From positions 1 through 64,000 of the IMG/VR virus record IMGVR_UViG_3300035162_004754: a DNA stretch of 64,000 bases; one strand, written 5' to 3'. This document shows positions 39,301-47,948 of this stretch, piece by piece; position 1 is the stretch's first letter; each line of letters opens with the position of its first letter. Under the pieces are notes generated by a model, which saw only the letters and a list, made by a program, of their open reading frames with translations, was not told where the DNA came from and did not search any database. The position numbers and the translations under genes are program-made. This DNA comes from a virus.

Positions 39301-42300
39301 AACGTAAATGTATCAGGAGTTTCGACTTTTGCTGGTAGTATAGATGCTAATGGGTCTTTAGACGTAGATGGTCATACTGAATTGGATGACCTCAATGTAT
39401 CAGGTGTTTCGACCTTTGCTTCTGCGATTGTTGGTTCTGCCGTAACAATAAGTTCTTCTGGTATCAATGCTGCTACTGGTATTATAACTGCATCTTCTTT
39501 AGATGCTGCAATTTCCGAATGGGTATTAGGTGCCGATGGAACAGATAATTATACGTTTAGTGGACCTGGATTTACCGGTGCCGAAAATGATCCTACAATT
39601 TATGTGGTAAGAGGTCAAAAATATAACTTTGAAAATAAAATGGGTGCCCATCCATTTAGAATTCAAAGCGATCCAAATGGATCTACAGGAACGCAATATA
39701 ATGATGGAATAACTAATAATGATGTATCAAATGGAACTCTAGTATGGGATGTTCAGTTTGATGCTCCAGAAATTCTTTATTATCAATGTACATCTCATGC
39801 TAACATGGGGGGTAGAATTTACACAAGAAGTGATGCTGAAGATTCGATAAGTTTCGAAACTATTATTGTAGGTGGTGGTACTACAATTACTGGATCTGGT
39901 ATCAATGCTCCTACTGGTATTATAACTGCTTCTACTTTCAGTGGTTCTGGTGCATCATTAACTTCAATTCCTAATGGAGCACTAACAAACTCTAGTATTG
40001 CTATTGGTGGAGTAACTGTATCTCTTGGTGGTACTGATGCAACACCGGCATTTGACTTAAGTGATGCTACTGATTATCCTTATACATCATTGACGGGTAT
40101 TACTACCGAAATCTTAGGTGATACTACTCCACAGTTGGGTGGGAACTTAGATCTTAATAGTAAGTTTATAACCGGAACAGGTGGTATTAATGTTTCTGGT
40201 GTTGTAACTGCTACTACTTTCTCTGGTTCTGGAGCATCACTTACTAATATTCCTAATGGAGCACTAACAAACTCTAGTATTGCTATTGGTGGAGTAACTG
40301 TATCTCTTGGTGGTACTGATGCAACACCAGCATTTGACTTAAGTGATGCTACTGCTTATCCTTATACATCATTGACGGGTATCACTACCGAAATCTTAGG
40401 TGATACTACTCCACAGTTGGGTGGGAACTTAGATCTTAATAGTAAGTTTATAACCGGAACTGGTGGAGTCAATGTTACTGGTGTTGTAACTGCTACTTCT
40501 TTTGTTGGTAATGTAACTGGTGTTGCTTCTACTGCAACTAAATTAGCAACCGCAAGAACATTTGAATTAACCGGAGATGTTGTTGCTTCTCAGATTAGTT
40601 TTGATGGTACTGGTAATGTATCTTTAGCGGCAACAATCCAACCTAATAGTGTTGCTCTTGGTGGTGACACTACTGGTGATTATGTTGAGTCCATTAGTGG
40701 AACCGGAAATCAAATAACAGTAAGTAGTGGGACAGGAGAAGGTTCAACACCTGTAATTTCGATTCCAAATAACCCAACACTTCCGGGAACAACTGTTACT
40801 GTTACAACTGACTTACAAGTCAACCGCAATTTAAATGTTACTGGGAACGTAACAATTGGTGGTACTTCTGCTACATTATTTACTGAAACTTTAAAGATTA
40901 GTGACCCGGATATTATTGTTGGATTTAGAACTGATGCTGGTGGTAATGATATTTCAAATGACACTACTGCAAGTCATGGTGGTATTGCCGTTGCATCAAC
41001 AGAAGGAAGTCCCATAGTAAGTTTTGTTGGTGGTGGTGGAACAGTTCCTGTCACATATAAAAAGATCTTTTGGTTTGAGTCTGGTGCTTTTACTGGACTT
41101 GCTACTGATGCTTGGTTGACAAATTATGCATTTGGTGTTGGAACAACATCAATGTCGGCAGGCACTAAGTTTGCCGTTGGTAATATTGAGACAGACTTTG
41201 ATGATATTAAGTCTGTTAGGCACATCAATTCATCGGGTGTTGTAACTGCCACTACTTTCTCTGGTTCTGGTGCATCATTAACTTCAATTCCTAATGGAGC
41301 ACTAACAAACAATAGTGTTAATTATGGTGGAGTAACTGTATCTCTTGGTGGTACTGATGCAACACCAGCATTTGACTTGAGTGATGCTACTGCGTATCCC
41401 TATACTAGTCTTACTGGTATTACTACAGAAATTGTAGGTGATACTACTCCACAGTTAGGTGGAAACTTAGATCTTAATAGTAAGTTTATAACCGGAACTG
41501 GTGGAGTCAATGTTACTGGTGTTGTAACTGCCACTTCTTTCAGTGGTTCTGGTGCTAGTTTAACTGGAATTACTGCTGCTTCCATAGGTGCTTTGTCTGG
41601 TCTTACTATAAGAGAAGAAGGATCTGTAGCTGGATCTGCAAGTAGTGTTGGTGATATTAATTTTGTAAGTAGTAATTTAACAGCAACAGCATCTGGTATT
41701 GGTGCTACCGTTACATTATCAGATACCCCAACATTTACTAGCACTGTTATTGGAACTGGGGTTACTATTAATTCTTCCGGTATTAATGCCACTGGAGTTA
41801 TAACTGCCACATCATTTAGTGGTTCTGGTGCAAACCTTACCAACATTCCTGCTCCAGATGTAGTTACTGGTGATAAGTATAATACTGGAATTACAACATC
41901 AATTTATGTTTCAATTACTGGTGGTATTGGAACGGCAGTGTCCGGACTTACTACAGTTGCAGCAAACAATGATATCTTTATTGGTCCTGGAATTGGATAT
42001 TCATTCCCATCAACTGCGGGTAAGAGTTATATAATTGAATCTATTCATGTAACAAACATTTATAATACGCACCTTTATCTCACTTCAAGACATGATTTTA
42101 ATGGTGGTGAAAATGTTCCAACTGCACAAAGAGTCATAGTTCCCTATCAAGGTGCTTTGGAAGTCCTAGAAGAACCAATCATTGCGAAACCATCAGATAT
42201 TTTAAGATTTCAGGCATTTGCTGGTATAGGAGAAACTAGTGGAGTAGGACCAGAAGCAGTTGGAGTTAATAATGGATTGGATTCATTCATAACTTATTCT

Positions 42301-42666
42301 GAAAAAACTGATACTAATTTTATTGGAACTGGAAAAACGGTTGTTACACCAGCTGGAACAGAACTGTTCACTTCAAATACAAACCCATCTGTCATTCAAT
42401 CAATTCGATTATGTAATTATGATTTGGACTTTGATGTTGATGCATCAGTATCCATTTATCGAGGAGGAAGTGTTGGAGGTATTCTAACCACAGGTGTCAG
42501 ACAAGGATACTTGGTATATAATTTAACAGTGCCCAAGAATAGTGTAATTGAGATTTTAGAGAGACCAAAGTATCTTGCTGCAAATGACACTGTTGTTGTA
42601 GGGATTGCCGGAACCACTCTTACAAATAGTCTTTCTTCTACTTTATCCGGTAAATATATAACATAG
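36361..42666 (+). CDS. Giant repeat tail fibre with embedded cupredoxin-like domain
   Basis: 2101 residues. The N-terminal attachment segment is followed by many copies of a repeat of about 27 residues built on LDVDGHTELDDVNVSGVSTF and FTGAIDANGS, most likely stacked beta structure in a long trimeric shaft. Around residues 1055-1160 lies an unrelated insert: Gly-Ala-His1097-Pro-Phe and YYQCTSHANMGG (Cys1143, His1146, Met1149), the ligand set of type 1 copper proteins. After more repeats, a distinct C-terminal domain of about 250 residues probably forms the tip. A 133-nt block is repeated exactly 3009 nt apart, showing recent internal duplication. Confidence 0.88.
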   Translation: MASPTRFLSGRQQEQKIGIEGSTDNKKVLEVVGRVGIGTTIFETRTELDVRGNAVVSGILTVGDIVVSSGVGGVFAIEKLRVTGISTFVDIGTFENNLFVGGDLDVDGHTELDDVNVSGASTFTGAIDANGSLDVNGLTELDDVNVSGASTFTGAIDANGDLDVDGHTELDNLNVSGVSTFTGAIDANGSLDVDGLTELDDVNVSGASTFTGIGTFLSDLFVAGDLNVVGDLVFDSFTARKITVNENSFLGFASATTLNVSGVSTFTGAIDANGSLDVDGHTELDDLNVSGVSTFASAIVGSAVTISSSGINVAAGIITGTLDNNLTLNTSGTGLSGIATYNNSGVVTFTVASNATDANTASTIVSRNGSGNFSAGTISADLTGVASTATKLATARTFELTGDVVASQISFDGTGNVSLAATIQPNPTISGNVTIGNDLQVNNNLNVSGNITVGGTSATLFTETLRVKDADIVLGFTTNSAGNEVSTDTTANNGGIAIASTEGSPIVSFNVDNIPSTYKNIMWFKTNAFTGLNTDAWLTNYAFGVGTTSMSAGTKFAVGNIEADFDDITSVRHIKSSGIVTASSFSGDGSGLFGISAGTVFAENSANQSQTIPFYVSTATTDVAGVSTQSFVFNPSTKSLGIGTDAPTSNLHVEGTLNISGVSTFSNNIDANGDLDVDGHTELDDVNVSGASTFTGAIDANGSLDVNGLTELDDVNVSGASTFAGAADFNGDLDVDGHTELDNLNVSGVSTFASAVNINSDLDVDGHTELDNVNVSGVSTFSDDVRFVGAANTDVVWDKSANSLNFEDYAKATFGDGGDLTITHSSNQSSISESGGNGLEVKSVKVTITPNGSTEKMAEFNANSSVELYFDDSKKLETTGYGITVTGDVNTSNNISIAGVSTFAGAIDANGSLDVDGHTELDNLNVSGVSTFAGAIDANGSLDVDGHTELDNVNVSGVSTFTGAIDANGSLDVDGHTELDNVNVSGVSTFAGSIDANGSLDVDGHTELDDLNVSGVSTFASAIVGSAVTISSSGINAATGIITASSLDAAISEWVLGADGTDNYTFSGPGFTGAENDPTIYVVRGQKYNFENKMGAHPFRIQSDPNGSTGTQYNDGITNNDVSNGTLVWDVQFDAPEILYYQCTSHANMGGRIYTRSDAEDSISFETIIVGGGTTITGSGINAPTGIITASTFSGSGASLTSIPNGALTNSSIAIGGVTVSLGGTDATPAFDLSDATDYPYTSLTGITTEILGDTTPQLGGNLDLNSKFITGTGGINVSGVVTATTFSGSGASLTNIPNGALTNSSIAIGGVTVSLGGTDATPAFDLSDATAYPYTSLTGITTEILGDTTPQLGGNLDLNSKFITGTGGVNVTGVVTATSFVGNVTGVASTATKLATARTFELTGDVVASQISFDGTGNVSLAATIQPNSVALGGDTTGDYVESISGTGNQITVSSGTGEGSTPVISIPNNPTLPGTTVTVTTDLQVNRNLNVTGNVTIGGTSATLFTETLKISDPDIIVGFRTDAGGNDISNDTTASHGGIAVASTEGSPIVSFVGGGGTVPVTYKKIFWFESGAFTGLATDAWLTNYAFGVGTTSMSAGTKFAVGNIETDFDDIKSVRHINSSGVVTATTFSGSGASLTSIPNGALTNNSVNYGGVTVSLGGTDATPAFDLSDATAYPYTSLTGITTEIVGDTTPQLGGNLDLNSKFITGTGGVNVTGVVTATSFSGSGASLTGITAASIGALSGLTIREEGSVAGSASSVGDINFVSSNLTATASGIGATVTLSDTPTFTSTVIGTGVTINSSGINATGVITATSFSGSGANLTNIPAPDVVTGDKYNTGITTSIYVSITGGIGTAVSGLTTVAANNDIFIGPGIGYSFPSTAGKSYIIESIHVTNIYNTHLYLTSRHDFNGGENVPTAQRVIVPYQGALEVLEEPIIAKPSDILRFQAFAGIGETSGVGPEAVGVNNGLDSFITYSEKTDTNFIGTGKTVVTPAGTELFTSNTNPSVIQSIRLCNYDLDFDVDASVSIYRGGSVGGILTTGVRQGYLVYNLTVPKNSVIEILERPKYLAANDTVVVGIAGTTLTNSLSSTLSGKYIT
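37505..37637 (+). repeat. Long direct repeat inside the giant fibre gene, copy 1
   Basis: This stretch is repeated, base for base as far as I can read, at 40514-40646, an offset of exactly 1003 codons. Downstream segments are also near-identical. It encodes TGVASTATKLATARTFELTG and following residues. Confidence 0.85.
40514..40646 (+). repeat. Long direct repeat inside the giant fibre gene, copy 2
   Basis: Second copy of the 133-nt block at 37505-37637. The two could recombine in frame and delete or add 1003 codons. Confidence 0.85.
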
Positions 42667-42682
42667 TATTATTGAATTTTTT

Positions 42683-43264
42683 ATGTGTCAATTGAAAGAA
42701 GGTATTATTTTTCCGACTAATTTTTATACTGCTGATATTTTCAATGAGTATCAAAATCAAAAGTATAAAAATTTTTTAACTGAACTTTCTAATAGAACAG
42801 AGGGTGAAAGAAGAAGTAATCGTAATGGTTGGCAGAGTGATACTTTTTTGTGGAAACAAGATATTTTTAAACCACTTTTGGATGAAGCACTTAGTGCCAC
42901 ACAAATGATTGCCAAGAGATTGTCTAATAAAGAACTTCCACAAATGGTTGTGAGGGCAATGTGGGGAAATATCAATCCAAAAGGTGGATTTAATTTCACT
43001 CATGTTCATCCTTCTGGGTGGTTGAGTGGAGTTTATTATATACAATTACCTGAAGCAAATAATGAAATAGTTTTTCAGGATCCAAGACCTGCAAGAATGA
43101 TGGACTTTCAAAGAAGTTCTTTGATTACGGATGAATATTTTTCACATCATCCTAAGGTGGGAGAACTACTTTTATTTCCTTCTTGGTTGCCTCACTTTGT
43201 TTCACCAAATACATCGGATCAAAATAGAATTTCAATTTCATTTAATGTTGAGTTAATAGTATAG
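42683..43264 (+). CDS. 2OG-Fe(II) oxygenase-like protein
   Basis: 193 residues. FTHVHPSGWLSGVYYIQLPE supplies the iron-binding His pair region. HPKVGELLLFPSWLPHFVSP supplies the distal His, and NRISISFN the 2-oxoglutarate-binding Arg. The pattern fits the double-stranded beta-helix oxygenases of a putative phage hydroxylase family. It lies between the giant fibre and the propeller-like genes. A substrate among the fibre proteins or host surface is possible but unproven. Confidence 0.8.
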   Translation: MCQLKEGIIFPTNFYTADIFNEYQNQKYKNFLTELSNRTEGERRSNRNGWQSDTFLWKQDIFKPLLDEALSATQMIAKRLSNKELPQMVVRAMWGNINPKGGFNFTHVHPSGWLSGVYYIQLPEANNEIVFQDPRPARMMDFQRSSLITDEYFSHHPKVGELLLFPSWLPHFVSPNTSDQNRISISFNVELIV

Positions 43265-43329
43265 TATTATTACTTTGTTAAATAGTATTGGAACATTTGT
43301 TTTTTATGTTCATTACCAAGGGTAAATAG

Positions 43330-45159
43330 ATGGCACAAGGAATTTTTGGTCTTGATAGAGTATATAAAAAACAAGTTCAAAATGTAAAAAACGACAACTT
43401 TGATAGTTGGCCAGAGAGTGCCACTTATGGTTACTTTGGTGGTGGTTATAATAATCCATATCTTTCGACAGTAGACCGTATTGATTTCTCGAATGAAACT
43501 ACATCGGCACCAGGAAATAATCTAACTCAAGCAAGATATGGTTTAGCAGCAGTCTCAAGTAGTTCTTATGGTTACTTTGGTGGTGGATATTTCTCACCAC
43601 CAAATACTTATGTTACCACAGTAGACCGTCTTGATTTCTCCAATGAAACTTTCTCGGCACCAGGTAATAATTTAACTCAAGCAAGAGAAGGTTTAGCAGC
43701 AGTCTCAAGTAGTTCTTATGGATATTTTGCTGGTGGATTTACTTTCCCTCCTGCAAGTTGGAAAGATACAGTAGACCGTATTGATTTCTCCAATGAAACT
43801 ACATCGGCACCAGGTAATGATATACCTTCAGGAAGACAGGGTTTAGGAGCAACCCAAAGTAGTTCTTATGGTTACTTTGGTGGTGGTGGTAGTTCTGTTG
43901 TATCATTAGTAGACCGTATTGATTTCTCGAATGAGACTACATCGGCACCAGGTAATAATTTATCTCAAGCAAGATATAACTTAGCAGCAACCTCAAGTAG
44001 TTCTTATGGTTACTTTGGTGGTGGTGAAACTATACCACCTTATGTTACCACAGTAGACCGTATTGATTTCTCGAATGAAACTACATCGGCACCAGGTAAT
44101 AATCTACCTCAAGCAAGAGGAAGATTAGCAGCAGTCTCAAGTAGTTCTTATGGTTACTTTGGTGGTGGTACTACTCCACCTTTTGCTGCCACAGTAGACC
44201 GTATTGATTTCTCGAATGAAACCACATCGGCACCAGGTAATAATCTAACTCAAGCAAGAGAACAACTAGCAGCAGTATCCGGAGGAGCATCATACCGAAT
44301 AAAAGGTTCGAGAACTTATGGTTACTTTGGCGGTGGTGAGGCTCCACCTTATGTTGCCACAGTAGACCGTCTTGATTTCTCGAATGAGACTACATCGGCA
44401 CCAGGAAATAATCTAACTCAAGCAAGAAATGGTTTAGCAGCAGTCTCAACTAGTTCTTATGGTTACTTTGGTGGTGGTTTTGCTCCTACAGGTTATGTTA
44501 CCACAATAGATCGTATTGATTTCTCGAATGAAACTTTCTCGGCACCAGGAAATAATCTAACTCAAGCAAGATATGGTTTAGCAGCAGTCTCAAGTAATTC
44601 TTATGGTTACTTTGGTGGTGGTGAGACTCCACCTTATGTTGACACAGTAGACCGTCTTGATTACTCTAATGAAACTACATCGGCACCAGGTAAAAATCTA
44701 TCTGCAGTAAGAAGATCTTTAGCAGCAGTCTCAAGTAATTCTTATGGTTACTTTGGTGGTGGTTTTACTCCACCTTATGTTGCCACAGTAGACCGTATTG
44801 ATTTCTCTAATGAAACCACATCGGCACCAGGTAATAATCTAACTCAAGCAAGATCTGGTTTAGCAGCAGTCTCAAGTAGTTCTTATGGATACTTTGGTGG
44901 TGGACTTGCTCCACCTCTTGTTACCACAGTAGACCGTCTTGATTTCTCTAATGAAACCACATCGGCACCAGGTAATAATTTATCTCAAGCAAGATATAAC
45001 TTAGCAGCAGTCTCAAATAATTCTTATGGTTACTTTGGTGGTGGTTCATCCCCAACACGGTCTACAGTAGACCGTATTGATTTCTCGAATGAGACTACAT
45101 CGGCACCAGGTAATAATTTACCTCAAGCAAGAGAAAGTTTAGCAGCAGTCTCCAACTAA
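43330..45159 (+). CDS. 12-repeat propeller-like fibre protein, paralogue 1
   Basis: 609 residues. After a start segment (VKNDNFDSWPESATYGYFGG) come twelve copies of a kelch-like repeat of about 47 residues. Each reads YGYFGGG, a variable loop, TVDRIDFSNETTSAPGNNL, then a Gln/Ala/Arg-rich link. After six repeats there is an insert GGASYRIKGSRT, then six more. This suggests two six-bladed beta-propellers. The loops after GGG differ between repeats while the framework is nearly constant, as expected for a recognition surface. Two paralogues follow. Confidence 0.85.
   Translation: MAQGIFGLDRVYKKQVQNVKNDNFDSWPESATYGYFGGGYNNPYLSTVDRIDFSNETTSAPGNNLTQARYGLAAVSSSSYGYFGGGYFSPPNTYVTTVDRLDFSNETFSAPGNNLTQAREGLAAVSSSSYGYFAGGFTFPPASWKDTVDRIDFSNETTSAPGNDIPSGRQGLGATQSSSYGYFGGGGSSVVSLVDRIDFSNETTSAPGNNLSQARYNLAATSSSSYGYFGGGETIPPYVTTVDRIDFSNETTSAPGNNLPQARGRLAAVSSSSYGYFGGGTTPPFAATVDRIDFSNETTSAPGNNLTQAREQLAAVSGGASYRIKGSRTYGYFGGGEAPPYVATVDRLDFSNETTSAPGNNLTQARNGLAAVSTSSYGYFGGGFAPTGYVTTIDRIDFSNETFSAPGNNLTQARYGLAAVSSNSYGYFGGGETPPYVDTVDRLDYSNETTSAPGKNLSAVRRSLAAVSSNSYGYFGGGFTPPYVATVDRIDFSNETTSAPGNNLTQARSGLAAVSSSSYGYFGGGLAPPLVTTVDRLDFSNETTSAPGNNLSQARYNLAAVSNNSYGYFGGGSSPTRSTVDRIDFSNETTSAPGNNLPQARESLAAVSN
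44281..44316 (+). repeat. Conserved interpropeller linker, copy 1
   Basis: This encodes GGASYRIKGSRT between repeats 6 and 7. The same 36 nt recurs in the other two paralogues (identical in copy 2, two differences seen in copy 3). Confidence 0.85.
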
Positions 45160-45162
45160 ATA
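45156..45162 (+). promoter_or_regulatory. Late-promoter-like CTAAATA box
   Basis: CTAAATA overlapping the stop of the first propeller-like gene, 45 nt before the second. Confidence 0.5.
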
Positions 45163-45207
45163 AGAATACTTATATTATTAAACAAAACTATAATCTTATA
45201 ATTGTAA

Positions 45208-47067
45208 ATGGCAATATTTTCTCTCAACGAAGTCAGAACAGAACAGATAAAAAATGTTGCAAACGACAACTTTGAGAGTTGGCCGGAGAGTGCTACTTAT
45301 GGTTACTTTGGTGGTGGACTTGCTCCACCTGCCGATTATGTTACCACAGTAGACCGTATTGATTTCTCTAATGAAACCACATCGGCACCAGGAAATAATC
45401 TAACTCAAGCAAGAGGTTATTTAGCAGCAGTCTCAAGTAATTCTTATGGTTACTTTGGTGGTGGATATTTCTCACCACCAAATACTTATGTTACCACAGT
45501 AGACCGTCTTGATTTCTCGAATGAGACTACATCGGCACCAGGAAATAATCTAACTCAAGCAAGATATGGTTTAGCAGCAGTATCAAGTAGTTCTTATGGT
45601 TATTTTGGTGGTGGTTTTGCTCCACCTTATGTTACCACAATAGACCGTCTTGATTTCTCTAGTGAGACTACATCGGCACCAGGTAATAATCTACCTCAAG
45701 CAAGAAGTGGTTTGGCAGCAGTCTCAACTAGTTCTTATGGTTACTTTGGTGGTGGTACTGCACCACCTTATGTTACCGCAATAGATCGTATTGATTTCTC
45801 GAATGAAACTTTCTCGGCACCAGGTAATAATCTAACCCAAGCAAGAGGTTATTTAGCAACAGTTTCAACTAGTTCTTATGGTTACTTTGGTGGTGGTTCT
45901 TCTCCACCTAATGTTACCACAGTAGACCGTATTGATTTCTCTAATGAAACTACATCGGCACCAGGTAATAATTTATCTCAAGCAAGAAATGGTTTAGCAG
46001 CAGTCTCAACTAGTTCTTATGGTTACTTTGGTGGTGGTTTTACTCCACCTTATGTTACCACAATAGACCGTCTTGATTTCTCTAGTGAGACTACATCAGC
46101 ACCAGGTAATAATTTACCGGCAGGAAGACGTGCTTTAGCAGCAGTATCCGGAGGAGCATCATACCGAATAAAAGGTTCGAGAACTTATGGTTACTTTGGT
46201 GGTGGTGATACTGCGCCTGGAGCACCTGGTAGTGTAGCAACAGTAGACCGTATTGATTTTTCGAATGAGACTACATCGGCACCAGGAAATGATCTAACTC
46301 AAGCAAGACGTTCGAACGCAGCAGTCTCAAGTAATTCTTATGGTTACTTTGGTGGTGGTTTTGCTCCACCTGGTAGTGTAGCAACAGTAGACCGTATTGA
46401 TTTTTCTAATGAAACTGTATCGGCACCAGGTAAGGATCTACCTGTAGCAAACCAGGCTTTAGCAGCAGTCTCAAGTAGTTCTTATGGTTACTTTGGTGGT
46501 GGTTTTATTCCCAGCTCGACTGCTGTAGTAAACCGTTTTGATTTTTTTAGTGAAACTTTCTCGGCACCAGGAAATGATCTAACTCAAGCAAGAGCTAGTT
46601 TAGCAGCAGTCTCAAATAGTTCTTATGGTTACTTTGGTGGTGGTTCACCAAAACTTACTACAGTAGATCGTATTGATTTCTCGAATGAAACTGTATCGGC
46701 ACCGGGTAATAATCTACCTTTAGGAAGAAATGGTTTAGGAGCAGTCTCAGGTAACTCTTATGGTTACTTTGCTGGTGGAGAAAATTATGTCAGTCCATCT
46801 ACTAGCTATCGTGACGATGTATTTCGTATGGATTTCTCGAATGAAACTTTTGCAGGAATCGTTCTTGCAAATAATTTATCCGCAAAGAAAGCTAGTTTAG
46901 CAGGAACCTCAAACAATTCTTATGGTTACTTTGGTGGTGGTTCGGGTCTTCCTGTACCTAATTATCTTGCCACAGTAGATCGTATTGATTTCACTACTCA
47001 TATTTGTTCAGCAACAGGAAATAATTTACCTCAGGCCAGATTTGGTTTAGCAGCAGTATCCAACTAA
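45208..47067 (+). CDS. 12-repeat propeller-like fibre protein, paralogue 2
   Basis: 619 residues with the same plan as paralogue 1: a start segment ending ANDNFESWPESATYGYFGGG, six repeats, GGASYRIKGSRT, then six repeats. Repeats 1-6 resemble paralogue 1. Repeats 7-12, including the divergent YGYFAGGENYVSPSTSYRDD repeat 11, resemble paralogue 3. This mosaic pattern implies recombination at or near the linker. It is probably a virion adhesin. Confidence 0.85.
   Translation: MAIFSLNEVRTEQIKNVANDNFESWPESATYGYFGGGLAPPADYVTTVDRIDFSNETTSAPGNNLTQARGYLAAVSSNSYGYFGGGYFSPPNTYVTTVDRLDFSNETTSAPGNNLTQARYGLAAVSSSSYGYFGGGFAPPYVTTIDRLDFSSETTSAPGNNLPQARSGLAAVSTSSYGYFGGGTAPPYVTAIDRIDFSNETFSAPGNNLTQARGYLATVSTSSYGYFGGGSSPPNVTTVDRIDFSNETTSAPGNNLSQARNGLAAVSTSSYGYFGGGFTPPYVTTIDRLDFSSETTSAPGNNLPAGRRALAAVSGGASYRIKGSRTYGYFGGGDTAPGAPGSVATVDRIDFSNETTSAPGNDLTQARRSNAAVSSNSYGYFGGGFAPPGSVATVDRIDFSNETVSAPGKDLPVANQALAAVSSSSYGYFGGGFIPSSTAVVNRFDFFSETFSAPGNDLTQARASLAAVSNSSYGYFGGGSPKLTTVDRIDFSNETVSAPGNNLPLGRNGLGAVSGNSYGYFAGGENYVSPSTSYRDDVFRMDFSNETFAGIVLANNLSAKKASLAGTSNNSYGYFGGGSGLPVPNYLATVDRIDFTTHICSATGNNLPQARFGLAAVSN
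46150..46185 (+). repeat. Conserved interpropeller linker, copy 2
   Basis: Identical to the linker at 44281-44316 as far as I can read, again between repeats 6 and 7. Confidence 0.85.
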
Positions 47068-47074
47068 ATATGGG

Positions 47075-47082
47075 TATAAATA
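47075..47082 (+). promoter_or_regulatory. T4-type late promoter TATAAATA
   Basis: An exact match 27 nt before the gene at 47109, with a CTAAATA just upstream at the previous stop. Confidence 0.65.
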
Positions 47083-47108
47083 TATAAAATTGGTATTTTA
47101 TAATTTTT

Positions 47109-47942
47109 ATGACTAACAATTATGAAGCGATTGCACTTGCATCATCTACGGAAGTTTTGGATGATAAAAATGAATTCATGTTCAAAGTTCTCAATGAAGC
47201 AAATCGATGGATTGAAAGTGAAGTAGAACTTGCACAAGGTCGTTCAGATTTTCAAATTGAAAAGTTTATTGTTCATGATAGTTTTACTATTCCATCTGCA
47301 TTTAAATCTGCTTTAATTAATCGTAAGAGTGTGGCAGAAAATCTTCTTTCAAAAATTATTGATGCAAAGAAAGAAGCAAGAGAGTTTCATTATAAGTGGG
47401 AAGGAAAGGATAAGACACAACCAATCTGGTGGAAGACCCGTGATGGTGGTGAAGAATTATGTTGGTATGATATTGATGAGTTTCATTTTCATCGTATGCT
47501 TGAGGGACTTAATCACGGTTTCAAAGCATCGGTCCAAGAACTTGAATGTTTTGATAAATTGATTAGTCGTTTGATTGAACTGAATGGTGGTAAATTAGTA
47601 AGCAAAGAACAATTTGATGCAGACCAACCAGATTATTGGGAGAGAAGACTTTCGAATCAATCTATTGATGATTTGTTTGCCGCAAAAACTGGTGTGAATG
47701 CAGGTAATATTCGTTCTATGAGAAGAGCAAGTGCTCCTACTGTATTAGGAAATGATGTAAATAGAACTAAAGGATCATTTGGTGATCCAACTAATCCTCT
47801 TGACTTTCTGAATAAACTTCAAGAGAATGTTTCTGCCGGTATTTCTGAAATTACTGGTATGGATCAAAAAATTCTTTCATCTATTGAGGAAGAACAAAAA
47901 CAATTTAATGGATCATTATTTAACCAAGAATTAAAACAGTAA
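47109..47942 (+). CDS. Hypothetical structural-region protein
   Basis: 277 residues, helical and acidic with a Trp-rich centre (YKWEGKDKTQPIWWKTRDGG) and a Gln/Lys-rich end. It lies between two propeller paralogues and has its own late promoter. It could be a fibre chaperone, a connector or a non-structural protein. No family is recognised. Confidence 0.7.
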   Translation: MTNNYEAIALASSTEVLDDKNEFMFKVLNEANRWIESEVELAQGRSDFQIEKFIVHDSFTIPSAFKSALINRKSVAENLLSKIIDAKKEAREFHYKWEGKDKTQPIWWKTRDGGEELCWYDIDEFHFHRMLEGLNHGFKASVQELECFDKLISRLIELNGGKLVSKEQFDADQPDYWERRLSNQSIDDLFAAKTGVNAGNIRSMRRASAPTVLGNDVNRTKGSFGDPTNPLDFLNKLQENVSAGISEITGMDQKILSSIEEEQKQFNGSLFNQELKQ

Positions 47943-47948
47943 AATCTT

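Noticed and set aside
36527-41846. Several long minus-strand frames opposite the giant fibre gene
   Set aside because: They arise from its repetitive codon pattern, are rich in Pro, Val and Leu, and lack starts with ribosome sites.
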